From contig JAUPSS010000007.1 in assembly GCA_040285825.1 (NCBI GenBank), positions 2,392,689 through 2,456,688 on the forward strand: a stretch of 64,000 bases of DNA, in the 5' to 3' direction. Every line of letters begins with the position of its first letter. Position 1 is the stretch's first letter. The translations under genes and the position numbers were made by a program. Below the pieces are notes generated by a model. That model ran no database searches, was not told the origin of the DNA, and saw only the letters and a list, made by a program, of their open reading frames with translations. This document shows, piece by piece, positions 52,045 through 62,602 of this stretch. This DNA comes from Eukaryota sp. TZLM1-RC. Its lineage: Eukaryota > Metamonada: BaSk clade.

Positions 52045-52380
52045 TGCAGCTGATTAACGGAAAGTGAGTGACTGCTTGAAGTCGTTAAGCTATTCTAGAG
52101 GTTGGAGTTGAGGGAAAAGTTGGATACATCAACCCTGTAATTTATCTACATCACAATGCGTTTTGCATTTGTAGACAACAGTCGTTCTCCTTGAGCTGCC
52201 CTTGATTGTACAAACCAAGTGCAGTGATCATAGAATGACAACATTTTATTGCTGTTTGTACATAGCTGACTATCTCATCAATAGTTTGCCCACAAACAAC
52301 AGACACTTCTCCATCAACAACAAAGGTTTCTCATCAGTTACATTCAACTGGTTGAACAAGTACAACAGTCATGTGGTTTG

Positions 52381-52728
52381 ATGCTTCCCTTCCTCTCTGT
52401 TCTCTGCGTTCTGTTTAAAAATCACAGCATCCATGTGACAGTCATATTCATCAATCAAATGAAGTGGGATTTCCCAACACAGTCAATCATTCTAATTTTG
52501 AACCCTTTGCTTTCAGACAGTGTTGAAGACACACTTGCTGAGCTGTACAACTGGGATGCCGTTATACAACAGTGTCCTAAATGTGGCCATGAAACAGTGT
52601 CTTTCTTTACTCTGGAGTTTTCGTCTACGCAGACAGTAAATTCTGACTACAGTCATGTACTTATAGTTGAACACTCCACTCTTCAGAATCCAATGATAGA
52701 GATCACTATTACTGTAATCAAAGCCTAA
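52381..52728 (+). CDS. Hypothetical small protein with a CPKCGH motif
   Basis: 115 residues from ATG 52381. A hydrophobic N-terminus (MLPFLSVLCVLF) could be a signal or simply buried. CPKCGH near residue 64 resembles half of a zinc ribbon, but the second Cys pair is missing. A second open stretch just upstream (about 52228-52380) ends with TGA in another frame, so this may be the end of a larger broken gene. Weak. The remaining sequence to 53280 shows nothing recognised. Confidence 0.3.
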   Translation: MLPFLSVLCVLFKNHSIHVTVIFINQMKWDFPTQSIILILNPLLSDSVEDTLAELYNWDAVIQQCPKCGHETVSFFTLEFSSTQTVNSDYSHVLIVEHSTLQNPMIEITITVIKA

Positions 52729-53284
52729 GCCAATCAACAATGGGATTCTGAACATGCTGTTAAGTTAACTCCCATTGTTTGATATTCAAACAATCAAAAA
52801 TTAAAAAATGTCATTTATGAGTTGAGAAGTAGCTGAAAACAACAAAAGACCAGTGGTAATACTCACAAATAGCACAAATGGATATATCAGCAACTGACAT
52901 GTTTTGGAGTTAAACACACAACTCTTTAAGAATTGGTGTAGTTTGTTTCTAAAATAAATATTTAATAACTCTTTAATACAATTTAAGAAATTCCTACAAT
53001 ACTTTGGTTTGAAAGAGGTTTATTACATCAAAAACTATTACTAACCACACATCAAATAAATTAGGCTTATTGCCATTTACCAATCTAACATTACACCAAG
53101 ATTTCAGCAATTTTGAGAACTTTGGTCATTTGATTTCCACACGATTGTTTGATAATCAGTCCATTCTTCAAAATAAAGTTAGTCAATTAAAACTTAACGA
53201 AAGGCTTTTCTTGATAAGATCAGACAATGAATCATTATTCTAATGTATTCAATTTGTCAACATTAACAGCTTGTAATTGTTGGT

Positions 53285-53457
53285 TTTTCCTAAAGATTTT
53301 ACAGAGAGCAAAGACGCTCCTTGGACATGTATAACTCACTTACAAGAAGTGTGGATGTCTATGGAATCGTAATGTCAATGCTGTTCTTAATATGATTCAT
53401 GATGATCAGTATCTTAAAGGAAATGAAAGTCCTCAAGTTTTGAAAAGATCAACTTGA
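53285..53457 (+). pseudogene. Fanzor C-terminal scrap
   Basis: YKKCGCLWNRNVNAVLNMI (about 53344-53400) is the last zinc cysteine pair plus RuvC-III, with Asn in place of the catalytic Asp, then HDDQYLKGNESPQVLKRST and a stop at 53457. A stop precedes the zinc part. It ends 68 bp before the DZIP1-like start. Confidence 0.55.
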
Positions 53458-53525
53458 TTCATTTCATCTTCATTTCAGTAATCTCAACGGGTTGCTACTA
53501 TTTGACATTTTTGTGCTGCTAGCCG

Positions 53526-56500
53526 ATGTCCTTCTGCTTCAGGCAACGAGGTCCTGATTCTAAGCTCGATTGGGATTTAATATCGTCTGTATCTCCACAA
53601 CAGGTCATTGATAATGTTGATGTTTCTTCTTTGAAACCTCTCATCACACCAATCACTTTCTTTGACATCTCCTCAGAGCCAGCCTTTCAATTTCTTGATG
53701 TCAGAGTCCGAAACCTCATTCAACTATCTCAATTAATCATTGAGTATCTCGTCCATACCCAAAGACAATTAGTCGCAAAAACAGGACAAGTTTCCTACAG
53801 GTCTGTGTCTACCAGCTCTGTTTCTATCCAAACCTCCATCCCATTACCTCCTACTATCTCTCCAATGACCCCAGCTCCCCATCTCATCTCCCATTCTACT
53901 CCCTCTCCCTTCACTCCCCCACAAAGACCATTGTATACGGCCAGGACCTGTTCTTTCTGCAGAAAAGTATTTATGTCTCAAAGTTATTTGGACAGTCATC
54001 TTCAACGAAGACATCCAGAAGCTTTGAGGACAGAATGCACAAGCGAAAGTAACCAGCAAATATGTACGCCGAATTATCAATCTCCGCTACCTCCAAGTTA
54101 TCAATCTCCAGGACAGTTTTTTGTTCCCAGGAACTCCATTTCTGTACAGGTAAATCCTATCGAAGTTTCTGTCCAAACAGTCAACTTAGGTCAAGTAACG
54201 GGAAATTTTGAACAAAAGAGATCACTCAAAAATTTAGAGGAAACTTTAGAAGAAAATTCAGAGCCAACTTTTGAGCAAAAAAGATCACACAGAAGTTTTG
54301 AGCAGAAGGGATCACCTAGAAATTTAGAATCAAATTGTGAGCTAAGGAGCTCACCTAGAAATTTAGAATCAAATTTTGAGCAAAACAGATCTCCTCGTGC
54401 TCATTCATCTAATTTAGAATCAAATTTTGAGCAAAAGAGATCACCTAGAAAATTAGAAGAAAATTTAGAACCAAATTTTGAGCAAAAGAGATCTCCTCGT
54501 GCTCATTCTTCTAATTTAGAATCAAATTTTGAGCAAAAGAGATCACCTAGAAATTTAGAAGAAAATTTACAATCACATTTTAAGCAAAAAAGATCTCCTC
54601 GTGCTCATTCTTCTAATTCAGAATCAAATTTTGAGCAAAAGAGATCACCTAGAAATTTAGCAGAAAATTTACAATCAAATTTTGAGCAAAAGAGATCACC
54701 TAGAAATTTAGCAGAAAATTTACAATCAAATTTTGAGCAAAAGAGATCACCTAGAAAAGTAGAAGAAAATTTAGAATCAAATTTTGAGCAAAAGAGATCA
54801 CCTAGAAAATTAGAAGAAAATTTAGAATCAAATTTTGAGCAAAAGAGATCACCTAGAAAATTAGAAGAAAATTTAGAATCAAATTTTGAGCAAAACAGAT
54901 CTCCTCATGCTCATTCATCCAATTTAGAATCAAATTTTGAGCAAAAGAGATCACCTAGAAATTTAGAAGAAAATTTAGAATCAAATTTTGAGCAAAAGAG
55001 ATCACCTAGAAAATTAGAAGAAAATTTAGAATCAAATTTTGAGCAAAAGAGATCTCCTCGTGCTCATTCTTCTAATTTAGAATCAAATTTTGAGCAAAAG
55101 AGATCACCTAGAAATTTAGAAGAAAATTTACAATCACATTTTAAGCAAAAAAGATCTCCTCGTGCTCATTCTTCTAATTCAGAATCAAATTTTGAGCAAA
55201 AGAGATCACCTAGAAATTTAGCAGAAAATTTACAATCAAATTTTGAGCAAAAAAGATCTCCTCGTGCTCATTCTTCTAATTCAGAATCAAATTTTGAGCA
55301 AAAGAGATCACCTAGAAATTTAGCAGAAAATTTACAATCAAATTTTGAGCAAAAGAGATCACCTAGAAAAGTAGAAGATAATTTAGAATCAAATTTTGAG
55401 CAAAAGAGATCACCTAGAAAATTAGAAGAAAATTTAGAATCAAATTTTGAGCAAAAGAGATCACCTAGAAAATTAGAAGAAAATTTAGAATCAAATTTTG
55501 AGCAAAACAGATCTCCTCATGCTCATTCATCCAATTTAGAATCAAATTTTGAGCAAAAGAGATCACCTAGAAATTTAGAAGAAAATTTAGAATCAAATTT
55601 TGAGCAAAAGAGATCACCTAGAAAATTAGAAGAAAATTTAGAATCAAATTTTGAGCAAAAGAGATCTCCTCGTGCTCATTCTTCTAATTTAGAATCAAAT
55701 TTTGAGCAAAAGAGATCACCTAGAAATTTAGAAGAAAATTTACAATCACATTTTAAGCAAAAAAGATCTCCTCGTGCTCATTCTTCTAATTCAGAATCAA
55801 ATTTTGAGCAAAAGAGATCACCTAGAAATTTAGCAGAAAATTTACAATCAAATTTTGAGCAAAAGAGATCACCTAGAAAAGTAGAAGAAAATTTAGAATC
55901 AAATTTTGAGCAAAAGAGATCACCTAGAAAAGTAGAAGAAAATTTAGAATCAAATTTTGAGCAAAAGAGACCACCTAGAAAATTAGAAGAAAATTTAGAA
56001 TCAAATTTTGAGCAAAAGAGATCACCTAGAAAAGTAGAAGAAAATTTAGAATCAAATTTTGAGCAAAAGAGACCACCTAGAAAATTAGAAGAAAATTTAG
56101 AATCAAATTTTGAGCAAAACAGATCTGCTCATTCTTCTAATTTAGAATCAAATTTTGAGCAAAAGAGATCTGCTCGTGCTCATTCTTCTAATTTAGAATC
56201 AAATTTTGAGCAAAAGAGATCTGCTCGTGCTCATTCTTCCAATTTAGAATCAAATTTTGAGCAAAAGAGACCACCTAGAAATTTAGAAGAAAATTTACAA
56301 TCAAATTTTGAGCAAAAAAGATCTCCTCGTGCTCATTCATCTAATTTAGAATCAGATTTTGAGCAAAAGAGATCACCTAGAAATTTAGAAGAAAATTCAG
56401 AATCTTCTGATGATTCAAACAGTGAAGCCTTCAATAACACCTCAGTATTTTCTGATATTTCCCTTGATCTATCTAGCATTAATCCATGTCCAGCTAAAGA

Positions 56501-57008
56501 TACAGATCAGGTTTTACCTATTGAGTCTAATTTAGAACCTTCCCCTGCTGTTGGACATTCCCAGACAAAAGGAGGAGATTCACTTAAGTTGTCTGAATCT
56601 CTGGACAAGAGTCCATCGCTATCGTTGTTAAAAGATCTTTCTTTTTTTGAGGATACATCAAATGATCAATCAAACCATCAATCAAACCATCAATCAAACC
56701 ATCAATCAAATGATCAAAGTGAACTGTCTTTTCTTAAAACTAGTTCCTTTACCAGTCCAACAAGTCATAATCAACTCAAACCAACTGAATGTGACAATTC
56801 TCCCAATCAAGATGACGTGTTTTCTCCAAATGAATCAGATCATGTAGTTATTGATTCCCATGATGATTTTCAACAGGAATTAGCCAAGGTAAAGTCCGAT
56901 TTGAACCAATTATCGCCCTTTTCAGCGTTGAAGTCTTCAGTTAGGCATGATCAAGAAGAATTAGAGAAGGAGCGGTTTCTGATTCAAAAGAGGCTATTTA
57001 ATCTATGA
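53526..57008 (+). CDS. DZIP1: DZIP1/Iguana-like ciliary protein with giant repeat
   Basis: 1160 residues from ATG 53526. Residues 1-90 (FCFRQRGPDSKLDWDLISS, DNVDVSSLKPLITPITFFDI, LSQLIIEYLVHTQRQL) match the Dzip-like N-terminal domain. A C2H2 zinc finger follows (CSFCRKVFMSQSYLDSHLQR, about 141-165), placed as in DZIP1. Residues about 230-960 are tandem 17-residue units (ESNFEQKRSPR then NLEENL, KLEENL or AHSSNL). The C-terminus has NHQS repeats and a short coiled coil. DZIP1 proteins act at the basal body and transition zone in cilium formation. The repeat region, highly basic and phosphorylatable (RSPR), is not part of known DZIP1 proteins and may be a flexible linker. Confidence 0.78.
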   Translation: MSFCFRQRGPDSKLDWDLISSVSPQQVIDNVDVSSLKPLITPITFFDISSEPAFQFLDVRVRNLIQLSQLIIEYLVHTQRQLVAKTGQVSYRSVSTSSVSIQTSIPLPPTISPMTPAPHLISHSTPSPFTPPQRPLYTARTCSFCRKVFMSQSYLDSHLQRRHPEALRTECTSESNQQICTPNYQSPLPPSYQSPGQFFVPRNSISVQVNPIEVSVQTVNLGQVTGNFEQKRSLKNLEETLEENSEPTFEQKRSHRSFEQKGSPRNLESNCELRSSPRNLESNFEQNRSPRAHSSNLESNFEQKRSPRKLEENLEPNFEQKRSPRAHSSNLESNFEQKRSPRNLEENLQSHFKQKRSPRAHSSNSESNFEQKRSPRNLAENLQSNFEQKRSPRNLAENLQSNFEQKRSPRKVEENLESNFEQKRSPRKLEENLESNFEQKRSPRKLEENLESNFEQNRSPHAHSSNLESNFEQKRSPRNLEENLESNFEQKRSPRKLEENLESNFEQKRSPRAHSSNLESNFEQKRSPRNLEENLQSHFKQKRSPRAHSSNSESNFEQKRSPRNLAENLQSNFEQKRSPRAHSSNSESNFEQKRSPRNLAENLQSNFEQKRSPRKVEDNLESNFEQKRSPRKLEENLESNFEQKRSPRKLEENLESNFEQNRSPHAHSSNLESNFEQKRSPRNLEENLESNFEQKRSPRKLEENLESNFEQKRSPRAHSSNLESNFEQKRSPRNLEENLQSHFKQKRSPRAHSSNSESNFEQKRSPRNLAENLQSNFEQKRSPRKVEENLESNFEQKRSPRKVEENLESNFEQKRPPRKLEENLESNFEQKRSPRKVEENLESNFEQKRPPRKLEENLESNFEQNRSAHSSNLESNFEQKRSARAHSSNLESNFEQKRSARAHSSNLESNFEQKRPPRNLEENLQSNFEQKRSPRAHSSNLESDFEQKRSPRNLEENSESSDDSNSEAFNNTSVFSDISLDLSSINPCPAKDTDQVLPIESNLEPSPAVGHSQTKGGDSLKLSESLDKSPSLSLLKDLSFFEDTSNDQSNHQSNHQSNHQSNDQSELSFLKTSSFTSPTSHNQLKPTECDNSPNQDDVFSPNESDHVVIDSHDDFQQELAKVKSDLNQLSPFSALKSSVRHDQEELEKERFLIQKRLFNL
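54205..56405 (+). repeat. 51-bp coding minisatellite with higher-order repeats
   Basis: About 43 units of 51 bp, all in frame. Two consensus types alternate (RSPR plus N/K-LEENL, and RSPR plus AHSSNL). A 12-unit block of 612 bp is repeated (the AGAAAAGTAGAAGA variant starts at 54753 and 55365), and the same variant returns 510 bp later at 55875. Repeats are nearly identical in DNA, so expansion is recent. Confidence 0.95.
56660..56720 (+). repeat. 12-bp repeat coding for NHQS
   Basis: AATCAAACCATC-type units, five copies, in the C-terminal part of the DZIP1-like gene. Confidence 0.85.
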
Positions 57009-57689
57009 TTTCAGGTTTTGTTTTGTTTAATTGTATCATTACGGTGTTTATAATTTTTTTTGACTTATCTTCTATCGAGGATTATTGTTTGTTAATAATA
57101 AATAAGTTTATAGTCTTTGTTATTGTTCTGCTGTGGGCCTTTTATGTTAGCTTTCTCTGTAGCAGTAGAATGTAGCTGAATCAATCAGTTGCTTGCTCTA
57201 ATGGAAACAACTCAATATTTTGCAGGAACATTAGGTGAATATACAAATCTTTAATCAACACTCCTTCTTGAATGCTTCGATTGTCCATTCAATTCAACAA
57301 TGACACCTTCAGGTAGATTGAGGTCTATCTGGTTCTTCTGTTGATTATATGAAATCCATGGTGAAATTTGGAATATATTTCATATAAAATACGTGCCATG
57401 AATAAAAAAACAATTTCTCCTGCTAGCAAGCAATTACAGCATGCAAAAAATCCAATCTTTTTCTGTACACTGCTGCACACCCTCACCTCTTGCTCTTTCT
57501 ATAAAATTCGTCTTCAACATCCAAATACTTTCAAACCACAGTTTCTTCAACGGATTCAGTTTTATGAAACTTAAGTATACAATGTATTTCAGCTATTACA
57601 ACGTTATGTACATTGCTTGTACGAGTAAAAAAACAACAATTCAGGAAATGGTCCAATAAGAACTATGCACGAAATTAACAAGAAATTAT

Positions 57690-58110
57690 TGAATTTATAA
57701 AGCCATTCTAACAGAATTGAGATTGCATTTTATTATTCCAATTGAGAACTTGCCTTATGACAACTGCGCTTATGTGAATTCTCGGCTACTCACCTCATAT
57801 TATGCTGCCATTTATTCCCAAATGATTGCAATTATTCCATACTTTATGTTGCCAGAGATACTGGTTTCGATGTGGTTAGAAAGGAAAAAATCTTGTGCAT
57901 CAAAAAGCCTTTGCTTGAAGAAACACCGTAGTTGAATGAAATTAAGTCTGATAAAGATCATTCTTTGTGCGATTGAACTGACAACTTTTAAAATATTTTT
58001 TTATTTTTGTTATTCTTTCATGGTTATGTGTTGCAAATTACATTTTGGTTCAGAGAAGTGAATTGAATACTGCAGATCTATCCAAATTCATTGTGTAAAA
58101 AAAACATTGA
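57690..58110 (+). mobile_element. RLE retrotransposon relic
   Basis: LRLHFIIPIENL, then IKKPLLEETP (about 57895) and VANYILVQRSELNTADLS (about 58030) match, in order, MRLYLNIPINQLL, IKEPLLKETL and VANDTLVHRRKLNP of the copy at 45430. Stops and frame changes throughout. The region 57009-57690 before it holds the 3' flank of the DZIP1-like gene and nothing else recognised. Confidence 0.55.
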
Positions 58111-58289
58111 AAATATCAGGATGATATGGAAGAGATTAAATTGACAGAAATGAACATCTTCTTCTATTGTTTATGATTATGTTTTTAATGTTTATTCAAT
58201 TTTGTATCCACAAATATTTAGTCAATTTATTTTTTTAAGGTAATTTAAGGGAAGAAGTATCAAATTTATCTTCTGAGTTATCGCAAACA

Positions 58290-59270
58290 TGTGTTTTCCT
58301 ATGCTATTCAAGACATTTCAGAAAGAAGTTTGTCTTCATTGAAATTTGCACTGAGAAGAAACCAAAAACATCTCAAAAATTTCAAAAGTAAGAATTTTAT
58401 TTTTCAACTTAGCACAGCTTAGCAAAAAAATCTTGCTTTTGCAAAATTTTTGATTGATTTAGAAGAGAGCTCATTTGCAGTTTTGCTGAACCAAATTCCC
58501 CAAATCTATGGGTTATTTTTAAATGATGACGTATGGACTACTACCATGAGGACTCGTTGCTTTCTATAAGCAGATGTTACCTTCTCTAATTTTGATGTAC
58601 AGGATTCACAAGCTTCTGGACATGTTGAATTAACCAATTTTAATGGCCCTGTATTAACTTTGCCCAGTGATCTATTTTGCAAATGGAGCTGGTTTGACAT
58701 TATCACATTTTGTTAATTGCAACAGATTTATTTCTTATCGTTCCACTTTACATGATGCTGACAGAGATCAAATCCATGCAATGTGCAATTCCTATCCTAT
58801 TGAATTATTTGTAGAACCGTTGTTGATGTCTCTTGATATAAACGAAAATTTTAGAGATTCAAAGTATGAAAAACAACGTGCTGATGTTTTTATGCCCTCA
58901 TTTGACGATGATTTGAATGTTGTTGATGTTGTCACAGTAGGTGTTTGCAAGAAAAATGTCTTGAAAGATGCACAATCCGAATTATCCCCCCCTGATGATT
59001 CAGAATTGTGCAAACGAAAGACATATGCAAATACTTTGAAAGAATTGAAGCACTTTCGCCGTGTGAATTACCAAATTTTGGAATACTTGAGATCTGGCTC
59101 TCCAGATCAATCAAAGCAACTCTTTTTAGAGCTTGTTGATTATATATACCAACAAAATAATCACATCCGATTTGAGAACATTATAGCAGGTTATTTATTA
59201 AATCTCAGGATTATCGATGATTTAATGCTAACAGCTGCAAAGTTTATCATGATAGTATTTTTAAATTCTT
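58290..59270 (+). mobile_element. RLE retrotransposon, 3' part, little damaged
   Basis: Post-RT end FLIDLEESSFAVLLNQIPQ, then IYGLFLNDDVWTTTMRTRCF (about 58500-58560), where the copy at 917-4200 has a TGA instead of TGG. LTLSHFVNC (CCHC remnant), FISYRSTLHDADRDQIHAMC, KQRADVFMPSFDDDLNVVDV (nuclease core R-A-D...D) and KKNVLKDAQSELSPPD follow in a 201-codon open frame (58667-59272). The tail diverges at the end. A stop at about 58570 and the loss of the first Cys pair separate the two parts. Confidence 0.7.
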
Positions 59271-59599
59271 AACACATCAACTCTTCTATGTCTTTCTGCC
59301 TCATCGTCATCAAATATGTTTTTCAAATACAAATTTGTAATCGAAAAACAAGCATTGTGGAAAACAGACACTGTGGAAGGCTCCACGAGCAGAAAAGTAC
59401 CTCTGCTTGAAGAAGATGCTAATAACCATCGAGTAGCTCCTTCTGCTGCTGCTGTTGATATCCTTTTTGAACAAGATGATGGTATAATCAAGAATCATCA
59501 CATTCTCACAATTTTAGTAAAGAAAGACAATAACGAACAAGAATTCGATTCTAAAACAAAAAAACAAGATAAATCATTCTGAAGCTAACAACTGATAAC

Positions 59600-59841
59600 T
59601 GTTGCAATAAACCACTCAAAAGAAGGAGTCAAGATATTGATTTAAATCATAAGGCTTTCAATAGAAATAAAGCGATACATACCTTTGGTTGTGATATTTT
59701 TACAGATGGGATAGGTACACGTGTTCAAAACATTCTTTTGAGCTAGGGTTTGATGAGGTTACTTTAAAGACTGATATTCATGATTCATCACAAGAAAAAT
59801 TAGATTCGTTGAAATCAAAAGTTGTAGTAGGAGTTGACCCT
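59600..59841 (+). pseudogene. Fanzor copy cut by an RLE insertion, left part
   Basis: DIDLNHKAFNRNKAIHTFGC with DIFTDGIGTRVQNI matches the pre-RuvC region (LDLNQPMF...IIHTDGFNIAVEF) of the copy at 15285-17275. LDSLKSKVVVGVDP (to 59840) is RuvC-I. The RLE element enters in the DP codons. The other half resumes at 61607. Confidence 0.7.
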
Positions 59842-61606
59842 AAATTTTATTTTATTTTATTATTTTTATTATATTTGCCAAAAAAATATCAAATCTTTTA
59901 ATTATTTTTTTCTTGAACCATTTTTTGAAAATCATTCAAAAAAGTTCCAGCTTCTACTGATATTCTTCCGTTTTTTGAAAATGGGAAAACAGTAAAAACA
60001 AGAGGTCTATTTCTATCAGCATCAGCGTCTTCGATATCTTTCTTTTATTTTCTTTGTTTTTCTTTAGCTTTAAATTCAAGAGCACTTACAGGATTAAGTT
60101 TTCTTCTTTGCACCAAAGTGTCATTTGCAACATTACATGAGACAAAGGCAACAACAGCGTCAGAGTTCTCAATCCAATCACAGTATTCATCACCTCTATC
60201 ATGAGAGCCAAAATTATTCAATGATAGTGTTTCATTCTACAGAGGCTATTAGATACACGAGATTCTTGCAGTTCGTGCCACATCATAAATAGTGTCTCTA
60301 ACAGCATTTAAATCATGTAATAAAGAACAATAAGTTATCAATGTCGAAAAATTCATAGCATGAGGCAAAGTGAGCTGCGGTGAATCCGAACAAATACATT
60401 TTTCTTTTGATAATAATTGATTAATGGGAATATTCACCTATAATCTCATTTTTGTTACAAAAGCTTCATTAGTAGCACACAGTCCAAATCTTCGCAGTAG
60501 AATGGTTTCCAACAGTGAAGAATCTGATGACTGATTTTCACAAACACCCTTTCCAATAACAATGAGTGAAAATCTTGATTTAAAACAGCCGAGCTGCTTA
60601 TATTATTATAAAGATCTATTTTATACATTTCAGCCAATCGTTTCTGTAATGTTCAAAGAGTGTTTTTTAAATTTAAAAAATTCTTTTCTGGAATATTGCC
60701 ATCGAATGATTGAGGAAAGCATGGACTCCATTTTTGTACATCAATTTTTGAAATTTTTTCATTTAATGCAAAAACAGTGGAACTTTGCGCTTTCATTAAT
60801 AAATCTTCCCAATCGGCAAATCTTTCAAAAAACTCAAAAATTGCATTTCTACATACACCAATAAAAGCACATGAAGTAAGAATAGAAGCCTTTGTCCAAC
60901 CTAAACCGCCATATTGTGGACTAAGATAAGCATGATCAGGAATTTGGATTATTTTACATCCTAGTAATTGTGACAAGACTTTTACACGAAATTCATTAAA
61001 GTTCTCGACAAAGGCCTAATGATAAGAGGATTTGTAAATCGAAATATATGATTAAAGTTGGAATTAAAACATAGTCTTATAATGGTAAATTTGATATGTT
61101 TCTGTATATCTACAGTCATCATACGGTCAATGTTATCGGAAATTGAGTTCAACTTTTCAAATAATTCTTTGGCAATTTCATCATTATTTCCTAAAAACGA
61201 CCCTAAATGACGAATAGCATCAATTGAATATAATTTAACTTGAATTTCAATACCATCAACTATTGTAGAAACTGGAAAATTCGAAAGTAGAACACATTTC
61301 AGTAAATTAAGTCGAAGGACAATTTTGTTCAATAATTCTTTGAAACATACAGTTGCTTTTTTCACAATCTTTAAGTCATTTATAAGAACAACGTAATCCA
61401 TATAGGCAATCATTTTTAGCGAAAGAAACATCTTTTGAATTTGCAATAAAATAGGATGAATGGCCAGACAAAACAAAAAAGGTCCAAAATCTCCAAAAAA
61501 TCTCCATACTTTAAACCACTTGATGATTTCAAAATAGAATCACCAAAATGAAAATCAGAAGTTGTGCAATATGTTGTTTGACAATAAGGCATTAATTCCC
61601 TATTAA
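59842..61606 (-). mobile_element. RLE retrotransposon inserted into a Fanzor
   Basis: Flanked by TTGACCCT (59834-59841 and 61607-61614), an 8-bp target duplication. It has an A-rich (AAAAT)n tail next to 59842, as expected at the 3' end. Minus strand: RT block B (GPFLFCLAIHPILL), block C with YMDYVVL (last catalytic Asp of YMDD lost), GIEIQVKLYSIDAIRHLGSFLGNNDEI, then post-RT, CCHC remnant LTLPHAMNF and the 3' part (RPLVFTVFPFSKN). 5'-truncated within the RT. Same subfamily as 45430. Multiple stops, so inactive. Confidence 0.82.
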
Positions 61607-61730
61607 TTGACCCTGAGGAAAATGACCTTATGAGACTAACTTCCTTTAAGTGTCAACACAAATATCAAGTAAAAAAATTTATTTACAAAAGGCAAATTAA
61701 GAAAAATCGAAGCAGATTATATGTCGAGGA
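61607..61730 (+). pseudogene. Fanzor copy cut by an RLE insertion, right part
   Basis: VDPEENDLMRLTSFK then QIKKNRSRLYVEDV continues RuvC-I in the same order as other Fanzors (DPG-K-N/R-DL). It runs straight into the next Fanzor at about 61735. Confidence 0.6.
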
Positions 61731-61734
61731 CGTA

Positions 61735-62480
61735 AATATCCAGTCGAAATTTTACCTGATAGGTTCCTTATTGGCGTTGATCTGGGACAATCTAGATTAT
61801 GTGGTTACTTCTTAACTGATAATCCATATGGAGTTATCCCTTGTCCAACTGGCACAAGATACATGACAAAACCTTTCGCCAGTAAACACCCTCCCAACCA
61901 ATATTCTGTTCAAAATTTCAACCAATATTTGAACCATTGGAATTTATTCAGGAGGAAAGTGTATATAGAAAGTAATCGCCAGAAATGGAAAATGATTGAA
62001 TTTGATAACCGCAGACGAAAAGAGAAACGGTTCCGAAAGAGTCTCAACAAATTTTAAAGGCTGGCTGGACATTCTGAAAAACTCTACCTTGCGGTGGGTT
62101 CTGCTAATTCCCCTTCTGATTGCCGAAAGGTCAATCGATATGGATCAACAAGGGCTTTTAGAAAATGGTTGTGTTATCAAAGGGCGTGAAGCACTTGTCA
62201 ACCAGTGAATTCAATACAAGCAAACTATCCAGTTGTTGCATTGCCGAGAATATTCAAGCAGGCTCATGGCAGATGCGTATTTGTACTGAGTGTCAAATAG
62301 TATATGACAGAGATATTTCCGCTGTAAAAAATATTCAAATTAAGAAGAAAGCGGAATTGTGGGTGGCCGAAAAGATTCATTTGCCCAAATGCTCTGTTGA
62401 GGAGATGAATGGGGAACCTGAGCATACAGAAACAAAAACTTTGGAAAAACTTATATCTTTTTTGAGTTTCTTTATTTTTT
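61735..62480 (+). pseudogene. Second-lineage Fanzor, RuvC half
   Basis: PDRFLIGVDLGQSRLCGYF (RuvC-I, GVDLG rather than DPG; about 61760-61810), GTRYMTK, then a helical region (NQYLNHWNLFRRKVYIE, RQKWKMIEFDNRRRKEKR), a stop, HSEKLYLAVGSANSPSDCRK (RuvC-II area), STSEFNTSKLSSCC (alternative glutamate and zinc pair), RICTECQ (second pair) and YDRDISAVKNI (RuvC-III, Asp present, about 62302-62335). Both zinc pairs and the RuvC-I and RuvC-III Asp survive, but one stop and two frame changes break the gene and the N-terminus is missing. It differs in every block from the copies at 13380-17275. Confidence 0.65.
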
Positions 62481-62542
62481 TTTAATTTTTTTAAAAACTT
62501 TTGAGGCCGATCTACAAATACCTTGGTAGCATTTGGTAGATT

Positions 62543-62602
62543 CACTTAAATACATCAAGTCGCGAGGCTTTGTCTTGTGAAAGCAGTAGGTGTATTTAAG
62601 TG
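62543..62602. ncRNA. Candidate structured RNA or foldback downstream of a Fanzor
   Basis: A perfect 12-bp inverted repeat (CACTTAAATACA at 62543-62554, TGTATTTAAGTG at 62591-62602) encloses 36 nt that contain an inner GCTTT/AAAGC stem. It lies 60 bp after the Fanzor's coding remnant, where Fanzor/TnpB guide RNAs and transposon right ends are found. It could also be a transcription terminator or a MITE-like end. Confidence 0.4.

Noticed and set aside
52381-52728. TFIIS/Rpb9-type zinc ribbon gene
   Set aside because: Only one Cys pair; the second pair and the catalytic or conserved hairpin residues are absent.
54205-56405. CRISPR-like array
   Set aside because: Units are contiguous coding repeats with no unique spacers, in a eukaryotic gene.
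59316-59582. 88-codon open frame as the Fanzor N-terminus
   Set aside because: No resemblance to the N-termini of the fuller copies at 13380 or 15285.
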